NCBI GenBank assembly: GCA_963989385.1
Contig: OZ022515.1
Coordinates: forward strand, 6,666,803 to 6,730,802
DNA length: 64,000 nt
Source of the DNA: Ctena decussata
Lineage: Eukaryota; Mollusca; Bivalvia; Lucinida; Lucinidae
Direction: 5' to 3'
In this document: piece by piece, positions 43,672-54,650 of the stretch
Layout: each line of letters opens with the position of its first letter
How positions within the stretch are numbered: position 1 is the stretch's first letter
Notes under the pieces: model-generated
What the model was told of the DNA's origin: nothing
What the model saw: only the letters and a program-made list of their open reading frames with translations
Database searches by the model: none
Translations under genes and position numbers: made by a program

Positions 43672-45250
43672 TCCAAACTTTATTTAGTGTAAAAGGTTCA
43701 AAAATATATGTCAGTGTATTTGTACATCTAATAAGATACCAAACTGTGTATTTGCATGGGCCATCCAATAAATAGCGAATGTCCAAATGGTATTAAATCA
43801 TTAAATGAGATTTGTTTGCTATTTTCCGAAAGCTACCCCGTTACTTGAAAGTTTTACCTTCATTTTCACGAATATCTAAACCTCCTGTTGAATATGTGTC
43901 ATCAGATTTTGTCAACAACTTATTCGGTCATGGTTCGAAATGTTAGGCACCATCTAAGTCATTGGCCGGGATTTGTTTCATCAGTAAACCATACATGCAG
44001 GAATTGAGGTCTGGCATTATCCAAATAAAGGTATCTGTAATCAATTTGACATTTTCTGTATTTGGCAGTTTTCGTTTTAATAGGCTTATACCATTTGGAC
44101 TTTACATAAACCCGTTGACGAATGGCTGTACAGCAAAAAGTGTATTCCAGAACTAAAAGACCTTATGTATTATGCACGATTTTCTGTTGCCAAGCCATAC
44201 AAAGAACATCAACCCTGTGTATCTTCAATATGTGCATCGTAATATGTAAAGTATACCTCACCATTAAACGTTATATGCTTATCATTCATTAAATTGACTT
44301 TCAATTTAAAACATTTTTTTCACTACCACCCCAAATTATAATGCTCACTTTTAACATTTTTTTCTTCAGTTTTTATACTTAAAGTCCTAGATTCTTCGAC
44401 AATTTTCAGTCCAAATGAGCTATTTTCACAATGTATGATTCAAACATAGTAAGGTAGAATAATATTTTTGGAGTTGATAGAAGGCTTCCAGTAACCATGG
44501 CAACCGTTTTTACAAATTGGCCGGGATCTTTTCCCTTGCCTTCTGTTGTTGCTAGGCAGCAAGCGATTAACGTTGCTTAGTTGTATGCGCCATAAGATAT
44601 GCCACGCAGTGGTTATGTTATCGATACGCAAATCGTACAGCCTAAAAATATAATAAACCCTGCTATTTATTAGATGACCCTCATACTTTTGCAATTGCGT
44701 CTTATTTTGGAAGACTTTGGGTACAGAAAAGTGAACATTTTATGTATTTTTGTGACATCATTCTTACTGTTGAAAGTATATTGTCAAGGATGAGTAGGTA
44801 CTTTTAACTACAACATCCCCACAGAAAAGTACACCTAATGGCGAAAACGGTTGCGTTTTTTTTTTGTTTTTTTGTTTTCTTTTTTTTTTTTTTTCAAAAT
44901 TTCAAGTCTTATCATCATGTGTTGGCGCTGTCATGGAAATATGTTTTTCGAGACACACTAAGGCCCACATTAACTTATTTAAACGCTAAGACAGAATTTG
45001 CTGATTTTAACGTACAGCTAAGCCCGGATGTTATTTTGTTTTTAACTTTCAGCTAAGGAAAAACTTTGTTTTTGGTTGTTGTTTTTTTTCTCCATAGCTA
45101 TGGCAAATGTTTTCTTTTTTTAATATACAGTAAAGGTGAAAGCTTATAAAATGTAACAAAAGGTTATAATTTTTCGTATCGTACCACTACGATGAAAGAT
45201 TTTGTTTAGCTGAGAGAATGTTCTTTTTTTTCTTAACTTACGACTAAGGC
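43672..45250. other. Sequence without recognised feature
   Basis: Poly-T tracts at 44855-44895. The minus frame at 44440-44694 has no motif. Nothing else is supported. Confidence 0.4.
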
Positions 45251-45257
45251 ATTTTTA

Positions 45258-45520
45258 TACTCCGCCTCACGTTAGTGGCGGGATATTATGTTTTCACGTT
45301 GGCTGTCCGTGTGTCTGCCCGTCCGTCCGTCCGCACTTCGTTTCCGTTCGATAACATAAGTATTTATCAACGGATTTCCTTCAAATTTTGCATATGCATT
45401 TGTACTGAGAATGTCTCGCTTGGGATTGTTAGTGGGCAAATTTCGTTTATTTCTGACAGAGTTATGGCACTTGTCAATGTATAAAAATGGTTTCTGGCCT
45501 CTAGTTCCTTTACTACTTGG
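45258..45520 (+). repeat. TACTCCGCC-type dispersed repeat fragment
   Basis: TACTCCGCCTCACGTTAGTG, GCGGGATATTATGTTTTCAC, GTCCGTCCGTCCG, AACGGATTTCCTTCAAATTT and TTTCTGACAGAGTTATGGCA resemble, from memory, a repeat widespread in mollusc genomes. The class is unknown. Confidence 0.55.
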
Positions 45521-47566
45521 AGTATCATGATGAAACTTCAAAAACATGAACGAAGAAATGGTCAGAGTGATGAAAGTCTACAGTTATGTTCAAATTTACG
45601 CCATGGCAGTTATCTCCCCCCTGCCTCCCGGCTATATACATGCAAAAATCGGTGTGTGAAAAAGTTTTGCAGTGGTGGGGTATCACGCAGTCATTTGCGG
45701 TGCTTTTATTTTTTTATTTTAAACATTAGCTAACAATACAGCTAGGGCAAAAAAAATGTACTTCTTTTTTCGTCAGCAGCGAGCATTATATGGGTTAAAG
45801 CTACGGCTTAAACGTACATTTGATCACCTAACACCTTCCCAGAAAAATAATATGAAAACCTTGCTTATATTCAATAATCCATGGCTAGTAAAGAAAGATG
45901 TCACCTGATTTGACATGTAGGTCACCCCTTGGGTTCCGATACTTTGTCAAAGAAATTTTTATGTCAAGCAGATTGATATAGTAGGTAAAATATTACAAGA
46001 AATAATAAACAAAGAATAATTCCATAAATATTGGTACAACTGATTCATCTTATCCTAAAATTTGATCAAATTAATTTTACAAAATGGTTTGACTAAATAC
46101 ATCGTGTGGTGTAGTTAAACATGCTAGCGATAAAAAACAGTGCAGACCCTGATCAGAAAGAGGCAGAGGGAAGGGGGCTGGAGGTGTGGCCATGCTCCCC
46201 GGACTTTTAGTCCTAGCACAGTCGGCAGCGAGTCTTACTGCGAACATGGGGATTAATGGTCTTGTACCGGTCTGGCAACATTTGTTTGTGGAAATTTTAA
46301 TTTTGAATAATTTCTGCGGCCATTCTACCCTTTTCGCTTATGCTTTAACAGCATTTTCTGGTGAAACGTGTGCACTTAGAACTGTAAACAGCCGTGCCTA
46401 CGATTACGACAACGGCCTGCCACTTCTACCTGGGCCCGGTACACATACATTGTCAAGGGTAGGCGTATTATAACAAAGAGTCAAGTTATGATTCATTGTA
46501 TCTCTCAGGTGATTTGCGCCTACGAAAAATTCTGTTTAGTGTTACAGTTTGATTTGCACCAGCGGTTATACTTTTCCTTGTTCCGCATTGCAGAAATGTG
46601 TGGGTTGGATTTCTTTGTACCCATTTCAAATACGAAAATATTAATAAAAACAAAATATGTTTTTTGTCCCAGCAGTCTAAGTTTTCCTTGTTCTGTGTTA
46701 TGCTATTATTTCAATGTAATCCGAGAACGTCATAGTGTTGGCCGATTTCATATGAGCGAATGTTCCTTAAACTGGTTCATTTCAAGGTGGATTGGTAAAA
46801 GAATATAATTAGTTCATAAATGTTATTTACTGTATTTATATTTATTATGGTTTTATTTTAAGAATTGATGACTTTAATAACATTTCGAGCGATAAAGCTA
46901 CAAAAGTCTACATCTGAGTTTATTGCTTGTCTTATGTTGATGCGACATTGGCTCGACGTTATATGTTCTGAAAAAAAAAGTTTTTTTATTGTTTTAAATG
47001 ATGCTAACGCAAATGCAAATTATGTATTTCTGAATATACAAACAAGTGGAAATTTTGCAACATGTGGTCATTATTTGTTGTATTTTAAATCGAATTTGTT
47101 GACACTGTTGCGTGGATACATATCGGTATAACAGCTCACATTCCACCTTAGTCCCCACGTGGGTCCAACTCGTTCATGTTATCTGGGATTATAATTCCAA
47201 GCTTTTCCCGGGGTCGACTTTAGCGGGCTTCGCGCCTTCAGAGCTCGCGTTCCTATCCTTATTGTTAAAACAATTGCTCAGTTTTGCCGCACCAGTCCTA
47301 AACACGTGTGCATTCCCTTGAGCTGTAAAGAGGCAGAATGGAGCAGTTTTGAAAACTTTTGATGTAGAATGATATTCAGTATCTACACTGTTTGCCATTC
47401 TGTCTGCCGTCGGAAAGAAATTAACCATCTACATTTTGGGGCAGATGTAGTAAATGCTCGAAATGTCCCAATACTTAGATAAAATGCGGTAAATAAATAT
47501 TTTGCATCTTTCGTCTGATGGCGAAATGTGAGCTGGTCAACGAGAGACCAATGATGAACCTTTTAC
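45521..47566. other. Sequence without recognised feature
   Basis: Several 60-106-codon frames occur here (46186-46473, 46488-46808, 46865-47131) but none has a domain, splice context or neighbour that supports a gene. Confidence 0.4.
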
Positions 47567-48470
47567 TACAAATCCCCTTTTTTAAATATCACAAAATCGA
47601 AGTTGTGATGTCATAGTGATTTTGTAACAATACTATTTCGAATATGTGATATCATATAATTTTGTAATACCACTCAATAATATGAAAATAGGCACTGTCT
47701 ATAGGCGAGCACATCGCTCTTTACAATGTGCAGGTGGTATGATAAAACCTACCTATGACTGCTACCATGTTAACTCTTAAGTTTCGGACAAAAACGCAAG
47801 ATCGAAGTAAAGACTCTGATCTGACTACTCCTTGTATGATTCTAGATTCAATTTCACAATGCTTTTTTGTCGTATGAAATTTGTAATAAAAGCGCTACAG
47901 CTCCACAGCTGCGAACTCAGAAAACAGATTTCCCTATATTAATCTGAACATTTGACGTCATTGCGTAACGTAGCAACAGAAAGACTGTTCGCCCTGTATT
48001 TCTTACCTTAACGTTGATTTCTATTCTATGCGCCTGCAAGCGAGTGTGGTGTCACTTAATAGGAATGAATTAGTGATATTACGTAGAGAAATTTGAGTGA
48101 TATCACTAAATAGATTTTTTGATATCAACAAGTAACTATGATTTTGTGATTCCCTAAATAGGAATGAATTAAGTGATATTACAAAGTGAAATTCGTGATA
48201 TCACTAAGTCGATTTATTGATACCACTAAAAATATTTTGATATCAACAAGTGGATATGATTTTGAGATATCACAAAACCGAAATAGTGATATCACAAAAT
48301 AGCTGTGATTTAGTGTAATTACAAAATCGGTTTCATGATATGACTTATTCTGTTTTGTCACTTATCACTTATATCACTTAATCGCATGTATTTTGGAATA
48401 TCATTAATTCGAGTTTTTATATCGCTAGTTTTAATTAGCGATATCACAAAACAGGAAATTTATAGTAAAC
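47567..48470. repeat. GATATC-palindrome element, second locus
   Basis: The left edge TTTTACTACAAATCCCC and the right edge GGAAATTTATAGTAAA are imperfect inverses and match the hairpin arms at 13422-13535. Much of the interior is GATATCAC or variants with CACAAAATCG, CTAAATAGG and TGATTT(A/T)GTG linkers. About 47690-48055 is unrelated sequence that seems inserted or unique. Confidence 0.7.
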
Positions 48471-48509
48471 GGCAGAGATCAGCATGCAAAAATGCATTCT
48501 CTGTATGAA

Positions 48510-48883
48510 GAATGGTTGATACTTTTTTCTTGCACACCAGATAAGGATATCCGCGTGTTTTCCCTGTACCTACAAATCTTATCTCACCCACGTTATCTCA
48601 CCCAGGACCGGATAAAAATCACAAGCATTCAATGCATTGGTTGTATTGTAGGTCACGTATCTGCGTCGTCAAGTGACGTTGGCGTTTGAGATCATTACGT
48701 CACGAAGACGGCAAAAATGACGTCAGTTTGTGCACACCAGATGTTGACGTAAAGAACCGAATGGCGGTCGTACAAAGCGGCGCCTTCTTTTAAAACCAAA
48801 TAGAAACCTCTGAGGTACTAAAATTACGCATTTTAATAAGTTCTAAAGACAATACAAAACGTGGTGTGCAAGAAAAAGTATCT
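48510..48883. mobile_element. TTGATACTTTTTCTTGCACACC-ended element (~370 bp)
   Basis: GATACTTTTTTCTTGCACACC at the left and GGTGTGCAAGAAAAAGTATC at the right are inverse with one extra T. A further GTGCACACCAG block is in the interior. TGACGTCA-like motifs occur at 48672-48725. There is no coding region. Confidence 0.7.
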
Positions 48884-49020
48884 ATCATGGGTATGAGGTG
48901 CGGATAGAAAAATCCGTCACTCGGGATCACTGTCGGGCATCACTCGGCAAGCCTCGTGATGCCGAACAATGACCCTCGTGACGGATGCTTCTATCCACAC
49001 CTCATACCCATGATAGATCC
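48878..49020. mobile_element. 143-bp near-perfect hairpin
   Basis: ATCTATCATGGGTATGAGGT at the left and ACCTCATACCCATGATAGAT at the right are exact inverses. Inner arms GGATAGA/TCTATCC, ATCCGTCAC/GTGACGGAT and GGCATCAC/GTGATGCC continue to the centre AAGCC. It is one of the strongest palindromes in the window and overlaps the right end of the preceding element. Confidence 0.9.
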
Positions 49021-49609
49021 TTATAATATCCTGACCAGACAACAACATGCGCAGGCTGGTCTGGGCATGCGCAATCAAGATAATCTTTAAAACATTTTTT
49101 TTTTCTGATGACCAAGGACAGTATGTTCGAACATCAACAAATCAAAACATCCGATTGTTGTTACAGCGTTGACGTTAATGAATTTCGGCATATCAGCCTA
49201 GCTAATGCATTAATTCAGACTTCAACTTCACATCTTTCGTGACTTCCTGTTTGCCTCCCTGGAAGATGAAGCCGGTCCAGAAAGGGATGCACCCTTAAAT
49301 AAAAGAATTTGCTCCTCTTTAACAGTTGATCCCTATACCGAATGGGACAAAAATTGTCGTGTTATCTCCCCTGAAAGTGTACCCCTTTACCTGAGTTTAT
49401 TTCGTTAAACCTTTATGTGAAATTATTTATATACAAGATTTAAATAAAATATAGCTCAAAACAAAATGACACAATATATGATTAAAATGGTAAGTTATGG
49501 TTTGGTAAACCCCAGAAGCAAAAGAAAATTGATCCCAAAATAAAGCGGGAAAAGTGTAGCTCTTAGTATCCCCAGTCATCCCCATCTTTAACATAACGTG
49601 CAATTTGTG
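49021..49609. other. Sequence without recognised feature
   Basis: A ~45-bp block with CAGGCTGGTCTGGGCATGCG near 49048 recalls the centre of the GAGCCGCGAC foldback family. Nothing else is supported. Confidence 0.4.
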
Positions 49610-50098
49610 GCTAAATACTTAAAATCTCCGCATGCCTATCAGTGGTGAGCCTCAAATCTTCATGTTTGTTGATAAAATGACGGTTACTGTTCATATATTG
49701 CGTCATATACCAAGGAAAAGTGATGAAAAACGTGTTTTTGAGAAACGTCAAATTACTCCACAAATGTAATTGTCCCTTTCTGGTTTCCCATTGCGCGATG
49801 CAATATAAGCAAAAGCGGAATAATGAATGTGGCCCCATCCCTGTACATTGTATTTATACCATTTATTCATTGTTTATGAAATCAAAAGTAGGTCAATTTA
49901 GTTGGGAACTAAAATGACCCGAATCATTTTACAACCGTTTTTTATTTGAAATGTAGTGAAGTTTTGTTAATTTATAGTTGACGAATCACTATCATTTACT
50001 ATGACGAAACTTTGTTGAGAAGCTTGCGGCGATACCGCACGATATTTCCTTTTTTTTAAATACTGATAGAGCAATAAGGCCTTAAAGCTTTTCTCCGT
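49610..50098 (-). repeat. Dispersed repeat R2, copy 1
   Basis: It aligns, inverted, with 60700-61165. Shared blocks (read on minus) include GCCTTATTGCTCTATCAG, CGCAAGCTTCTC, GTAAATGA, GGTCATTTTAGTTCCCAACT and the region encoding an IA-WETR- LWS - YMTQYM-like peptide. The palindrome GGTCAATTTAGTTGGGAACT with AAAATGACC is at 49891-49919. It is not recognised and may be a relic of a coding element. Confidence 0.7.
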
Positions 50099-50429
50099 CG
50101 TTTGAGTCTATAAATAATTCACCCGCTGAAATTTCGTGGATCATCACTCTGTACAGGCGGAAGAACTATGCTCCATTTTGATTACCTTATATCTATATCA
50201 TTCTGTAAATTTAACTCATGGCTGTTTTTTTTTTTTTTTTCATTATTTTGACCATAAAATACCTTCCAAACTGCATAATGCCTGGCCACTTTCCCATAGA
50301 ATATGTCTGCAAAATTCCGAAATCCTGATTTTGAATTCATAGAACATAATACCGACTACTATCATTTCATCAAACTTCCAACTTTGAGTTAGGTACGGCT
50401 GAAAAGACCAGAGGGGGGAAGACGACATG

Positions 50430-50533
50430 CAGTCAAATCTGTATTAAAAGGTCACCCCATGGGACCCACAATAAGTGGATGCTCAAGACAGGTGACCCCT
50501 TAATACACAGGCCCCTTAAGACAGGTTCGACTG
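50430..50533. mobile_element. 104-bp CAGTCAAACCTG foldback
   Basis: CAGTCAAATCTGTATTAAAA at the left and CCTTAAGACAGGTTCGACTG at the right are imperfect inverses, with inner GGTCACC and GGTGACC. It is flanked by TG and TA, so a TA target duplication is plausible. It is the same family as 25941-26105. Confidence 0.75.
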
Positions 50534-50559
50534 TAGATGGATAGAAAATTTGCGATTTT

Positions 50560-50735
50560 ACGTCTTTTTCAACAGTATTTTAATCATATCAGGACAATGG
50601 GAGGTAGCTAATGAAAGACTGTGGTACCCCATTACGCTTAAATAGATTTTCTATTGAAGTCGGAATCGAACGCGGGAGCTCTGGATCAGCAGACTAGCGC
50701 TCAACCCACTGAGCTACCGGGGCTATAGGGGGAAA
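50560..50735 (-). mobile_element. tRNA-derived SINE, family S4
   Basis: On minus, it begins AGCCCCGGTAGCTCAGTGGG (box A TAGCTCAGTGG) and has GCGTTCGATTCC as box B. The body (plus reading) is GGACAATGGGAGGTAGCTAA, TGAAAGACTGTGGTACCCCA and TTTTACGTCTTTTTCAACAG. The stem of a tRNA-like anticodon arm is still visible but it is not a gene. Confidence 0.75.
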
Positions 50736-50784
50736 AGAGAAAGGAAATAAAAGATGAAAGAGGGAGACTCTTGCCTCAGCTGTA

Positions 50785-51775
50785 ATTAAGTTATTTGACA
50801 GGGAATGTGGCATTCAGCCTTATGGGCCACCTCGCGGAAGTACAATATCAATGCAAATTTAGATCGCGCCATTTAGAACTACTATGACAAGGCTTTACGA
50901 GTAACAGTTCAGATAAATGGCAGCACAGGAGAAGAATGATTCAGAACAACATTTGGGGTTAGGCAAGGATGCCTTCTTTCAGCCAACCTCTTACACATTT
51001 TTATTTTCAAAAGTATTATGTCTGATGCTCTAGAAGAACATGATGGAAAGACAATATAGGCGGCAGAACTATTACCAATCTGCGATTTGCCGATGACACT
51101 GACGCCCTTGCTGAGGAAATGCAGGAACTAGAAACCCTAGTTGAAAATCTTGACAAAACCTGCACAAGGTATTATATGTAGATAAGTGCTGAGAAGACCA
51201 AGAAGATCAAGCTAATGATAAACAGCACCAATTGTGTCCAGAGGGAGATCAAGGTTAAATGACTGAAGGTTAAAACAGTTAGTACAAGCTTCAAGTACCT
51301 TGGAGCAGTTGTCTGAGATGTAGGCACAAAACCGGACGTTCTCTCAGATATTGCCAGCCATAGAACTTGACAACAAAGTCAGAAAAAAGAATGCAGGCCT
51401 TTGAGATGAGATGTTATCGAAGGTTACTGAACATCTCGTACAAAGGTCATGCCACTAGTGAGGATGTTCGCAAATAGATCCAAGCAGCCATTGGAGAAAA
51501 AGACGAACGCCTGGCCTTGGTAAAGATACGGAAACTGAGATGGTTTGGCCACGATTGTCTTCTGGCTTAGCATAGACAATTTTGCAGAGCACAGGGAAAG
51601 GAAAATATAAGATATAGACAAAGAGGAGGTGAGAAGACAATATGAAAGCGTGTACAGTAATCAACTTTGCTAGCTCAACGACGGCGTCTGAAAACAGGAC
51701 TGGGTAGAAATGGATGGTTGCAAAGTCATCTGCGGTGCCCAAACGACCTTGCAAGGTTATGGGATAGACTAAACT
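50785..51775 (+). pseudogene. RTE-type LINE reverse transcriptase, decayed
   Basis: A translation switching between frames gives KLFDRECG, ALWATSRKYNINA, VRQGCLLSANLLHIFIFKSI, MSDALEEHDGKTI, GGRTITNLRFADDTDALAEE, LDKTCTRYYM, ISAEKTKKIK, FKYLGAVV, QAFEMRCYRRLLNIS, IQAAIGEKDERLALV and KLRWFGHDCL. These are the hallmark strings of RTE-family endonuclease-reverse transcriptase in their usual order. The catalytic FADD is at 51086-51097. The region has several stops (for example TAG near 51057 and 51178), frameshifts, and a deletion around 51375 that removes the part between the YLGAVV and QAFEMRCYRRLL segments. It lacks an endonuclease domain upstream, so it is a dead 5'-truncated copy. Confidence 0.9.
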
Positions 51776-52199
51776 AGACTAGAATTGAATTGTATAATTT
51801 GGATTTTTTGTGGAATGTCCCTGTCGGCAAAACAGGGATGACTTAGATCAGCATGCTCATCTTCACAATCTGATCAAAGTATTCCCTTACATAAATACTC
51901 AAACTGAGCATCCCCGCTGTCTGATAAAACTCTGAGCTGGGTGCACAACCACATTGTTGGTTTTCTCGTGTCGAGGCTCAATTATCTAAACCTGATCAGA
52001 AACTGAATCGTCCTTTTTTGCTTTTGTTAAAACCTGAATAGTGAAGAATCTGAGCACTCAGCGGAAATGCGCAGGCAGTTGAGTACTCACTCTGCGCCTA
52101 CAGCTTAAATTACTTGGGTGCACTATGGGGGGGAAGCAGCTCTTCCGTTATTCAACAAGGAGCAAATTCATTGTTTTAAGATGGACAGATGGATGACTT
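51776..52199. other. Mostly unique sequence with half of a GAGCCGCGAC foldback
   Basis: Around 51840-51985, CTGAGCATCCCCGCTGTCTG and CACATTGTTGGTTTTCTCGT with GTCGAGGCTC match the right half of the 17451-17605 family. The rest is featureless. Confidence 0.55.
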
Positions 52200-52318
52200 G
52201 CGAGTTTGCGTCCTTTTTGTCAGTATTTCAGTCATAATGAAAGGCTGTGTGCAATGAAACCCCATTTACGATTGAAAAGATCCACGCCTGCAGAGGGGTT
52301 CGAACCGGGTAAGACGAT
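52200..52318 (-). mobile_element. SINE fragment, family S4
   Basis: On plus: GCGTCCTTTTTGTCAGTATT, TCAGTCATAATGAAAGGCTG, ACCCCATTTACGATTGAAAA and CTGCAGAGGGGTTCGAACCG. The last contains an inverted box B (GGTTCGAACCC). The 5' part of the head is missing and is replaced by the following minisatellite. Confidence 0.65.
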
Positions 52319-52405
52319 TGACCGAAATCACCGAAATCTACTGAAATCACCGAAATCACCGTAGAATTTGCAGAAATCACCACTGAATTCATCTGAAATC
52401 ACTTT
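52318..52405. repeat. ACCGAAATC minisatellite
   Basis: About seven 9-20-bp variants of ACCGAAATC or ACTGAAATC lie directly next to the SINE box B. Confidence 0.8.
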
Positions 52406-52623
52406 TTATTGATAATATATATTGAATTTATTTGTAAAAAAAAAGAAATAAATTATTTTTTTAATATAGATGTATTAATTAAGATATGATAAATGAAATC
52501 ACCAATGGGCCTGCATCGAAAAGTCTGTGTGGGTATTAGCCTCAGTATTGGAAAACGTACATGTCTAGCATTTTGTTTGGCAGATATATATGGAAATTTA
52601 TTACATGGACACATATTACATAA

Positions 52624-52625
<2 letters not shown>
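52406..52625. other. Sequence without recognised feature
   Basis: No repeat or gene is supported. Poly-A and poly-T runs are at 52435-52462. Confidence 0.4.
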
Positions 52626-52667
<42 letters not shown>

Positions 52668-52669
52668 AG
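52626..52669. repeat. (TC)n microsatellite
   Basis: A nearly pure TC tract precedes the tRNA-like head at 52672. Confidence 0.95.
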
Positions 52670-52671
52670 AA

Positions 52672-52909
52672 CCCCAGTAGCTCAGTGGGTTACACGTTGG
52701 TCGACCCCACTTGAAAAAAAAGTAAAAAGTATGCAAAGACCAGGAACTGAAACAATCAAAATCCAAATCCAGCCCTCAAACCATAGTTGAAGCCAGAATC
52801 TCGCCCCCACCCCCTCCGTAAACAGCGTTCCTTTTGTACACAGCCTCTCATCAACGTTCCATCGCTTTGCTTGAACTGAAATACTGTTGAAAAATGACGT
52901 AAAAGCGCA

Positions 52910-52913
<4 letters not shown>
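52672..52913 (+). mobile_element. tRNA-headed SINE split by a retroelement fragment
   Basis: AGAACCCCAGTAGCTCAGTG holds a box A. After 52715 the sequence is replaced by the 68-bp segment 52720-52788, identical to 40108-40175. SINE-like body sequence resumes later as AACTGAAATACTGTTGAAAA and TGACGTAAAAGCGCAAGTC, then a (TC)n tail. The same body appears inverted at 50560 and 52200. Confidence 0.6.
52720..52788 (-). mobile_element. Retroelement-like fragment, short copy
   Basis: It is identical over about 68 bp to the left end of 40108-40460. On the minus strand the shared end is GGTCTTTGCATACTTTTTAC followed by a T run. This fits two copies with a common 3' end and different 5' truncation. Confidence 0.6.
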
Positions 52914-52941
<28 letters not shown>

Positions 52942-52942
52942 A
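52914..52942. repeat. (TC)n microsatellite, SINE tail
   Basis: A pure TC tract directly follows the SINE body. Confidence 0.95.
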
Positions 52943-53355
52943 TTTCTGTATAATTGCATATTGTATATTCAAAAATCAAACTCTTCAAAACATTTTCAGG
53001 ATAAAATTTAAATACGCCAAAAGGCAAAAACAATCATCTCCAGGGAAAAATAAAAAATCTATATGTATATTATGTATATTGTATTATCTAAAAAAGAAGG
53101 AAAAAAGTTTTTGTAAATTTTTTTTATATCGAAGTAACGGAGTTAAAAGTTAGAAATAAATGAAGAAAAAAAGCACATTGTATCAATTCACCTTTTTGTA
53201 AGACATTGTAAAATTGGAAAACAAGAAAAAATGAAAACATAAGAGTTAAAATGGATTCGAAAAGTTGACAAATGCATACACAATACATAAATATACACTA
53301 AAATGAGCTGCCTATGCAGAGGATTGCTTAAAGTATATGTGAGACTTCTGTACAT
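52943..53355. other. AT-rich sequence without recognised feature
   Basis: Poly-A-rich stretches only. Confidence 0.5.
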
Positions 53356-53556
53356 GATAAATGGCTTCCTGCAGAGACTGTCCGCGTGATTCTGCTTCCT
53401 GCCGAGAGCCTCGGTAGGAAGCAGTGTCACGCGAACAGTCTCGGCAGGAAGCCATTTTTCGAGGACAGTAGTCTCTGCAGGAAGCAAGAGTTCGCGGACA
53501 GTCTCGGTGGAAGCCAAATATGACGGACAGTCTCTGCAGGAAGCGAAAATTGGCGG
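53356..53556. repeat. CAGTCTCTGCAGGAAGC minisatellite, ~35-42-bp unit with an inversion
   Basis: Copies of (C)GGACAGTCTCTGCAGGAAGC repeat five times. The first 50 bp are in inverse orientation (GGCTTCCTGCAGAGACTGTC), giving a palindrome centred near 53408. The repeat-rich minus frames at 53188-53681 (SCRDC- and LQRLS-like strings) are translations of it. Confidence 0.85.
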
Positions 53557-53872
53557 AATGGATTATACCTGTGCCGTTTCGTCCAAATACGACGCAATAA
53601 GTATTGCAAAGTGCGACAGATAGTTGGTGAACATTGCGTATCCTGCTTGATCTTTGATCGTATTTCAAACAAGCTCCACAATATCAGTCTGATCAGGTTC
53701 TATGTATTAGCGCCCAAATACATACGGCACGACAGCTCAATATGATTATAAGTATATTTTTTTCTCATTTTTTCTTGACCCTTAAAGCGCCAAAACCGAA
53801 AAATTGTTTAATTTGCAAACAATGTAGATCCAGATGAGATATAAACGAAGTTGTTTCAAGACCATTGTTGAG

Positions 53873-53983
53873 TAATAATTCACTGTTTGGAGGTCAGTTG
53901 AAAAAGTAGATCATATCACGAGCGCGGAGTGAGAGTGATATATCTACTTACAACTGACAAACAGTGAATTATTACTCAACAAT
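53873..53983. mobile_element. 111-bp foldback ATTGTTGAGTAATAATTCAC
   Basis: ATTGTTGAGTAATAATTCAC and GTGAATTATTACTCAACAAT are exact inverses. The arms continue through TGTTTG/CAAACA and GTAGAT/ATCTAC to ATCAC(G)AGCGCGGAGTGAGAGTGAT at the centre. Confidence 0.9.
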
Positions 53984-54576
53984 CCAATACTCAAGCTAAA
54001 CTATTTCGATTCTAACGCTCAAAAAAGCCGAAAAAAGAAATATTAGTTTCAATTAAACTCTCCAAAGCTTTCTGACCGCTTGTCTAAGGTAAATGTGCGT
54101 TTTGTGGCGAGTGGTGAAATGTTGCCAAATATACTGTAAAAGAATTCCGTACATTTTACGGTGGAATAACTGGCAACCAGCTACCAGTCCGTTCCACGTT
54201 ACTTTTACGGGCGACGTTAACACTTCTGAGAATCATCAAGCATAGTATGGTAGAATAAGACAGGTATTATTTTGGACATATGGACCTTCAACACCATAAA
54301 GGTATTTTCGAGTGCGGACAGGAAATATTTCCTATCAGATTGTAATTACCGTATAAATCTAGGATTACTTTACGGTGCAGTAGGAGGCGTTTGTTAGAGA
54401 ACGTTGTGCATTAATTGCAGAATATGTAATAAAATAATGCATAAAATGGCTAAAACTGGAGATATATAGATTCTTAATGCCAAAAAAAGTTCTTCGAGAA
54501 TGGTAAAGAGTATTGATCAACAGCTTGGCTATACCAGTGCAATGATAGCTCCCTTTGTTGAGGGGTCCGTGGAAAC

Positions 54577-54650
54577 ACCCCAAACCACCCCAAAACACCC
54601 CAAACCACCCCAAACCTCTACCAAACCACCCCAAACCAGCCTCCCCAGAT
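54577..54650. repeat. CCCCAAAC minisatellite with G-quadruplex potential on the minus strand
   Basis: ACCCCAAACC or ACCCCAAAAC recurs six times at ~10-bp spacing, with a variant CTCTA unit. The minus strand has at least four GGGG runs separated by 6 nt. The 83- and 66-codon frames (Thr/Pro-rich or Gly/Trp/Val-rich) over it are low-complexity translation. Confidence 0.9.

Noticed and set aside
46186..47131. Three consecutive 88-106-codon frames as an operon-like set
   Set aside because: The DNA is eukaryotic, the frames lack motifs, and their spacing has no regulatory meaning.
54577..54650. Interstitial telomere
   Set aside because: Animal telomeres of this group are TTAGGG; the unit here is irregular GGGGTGGTTT.
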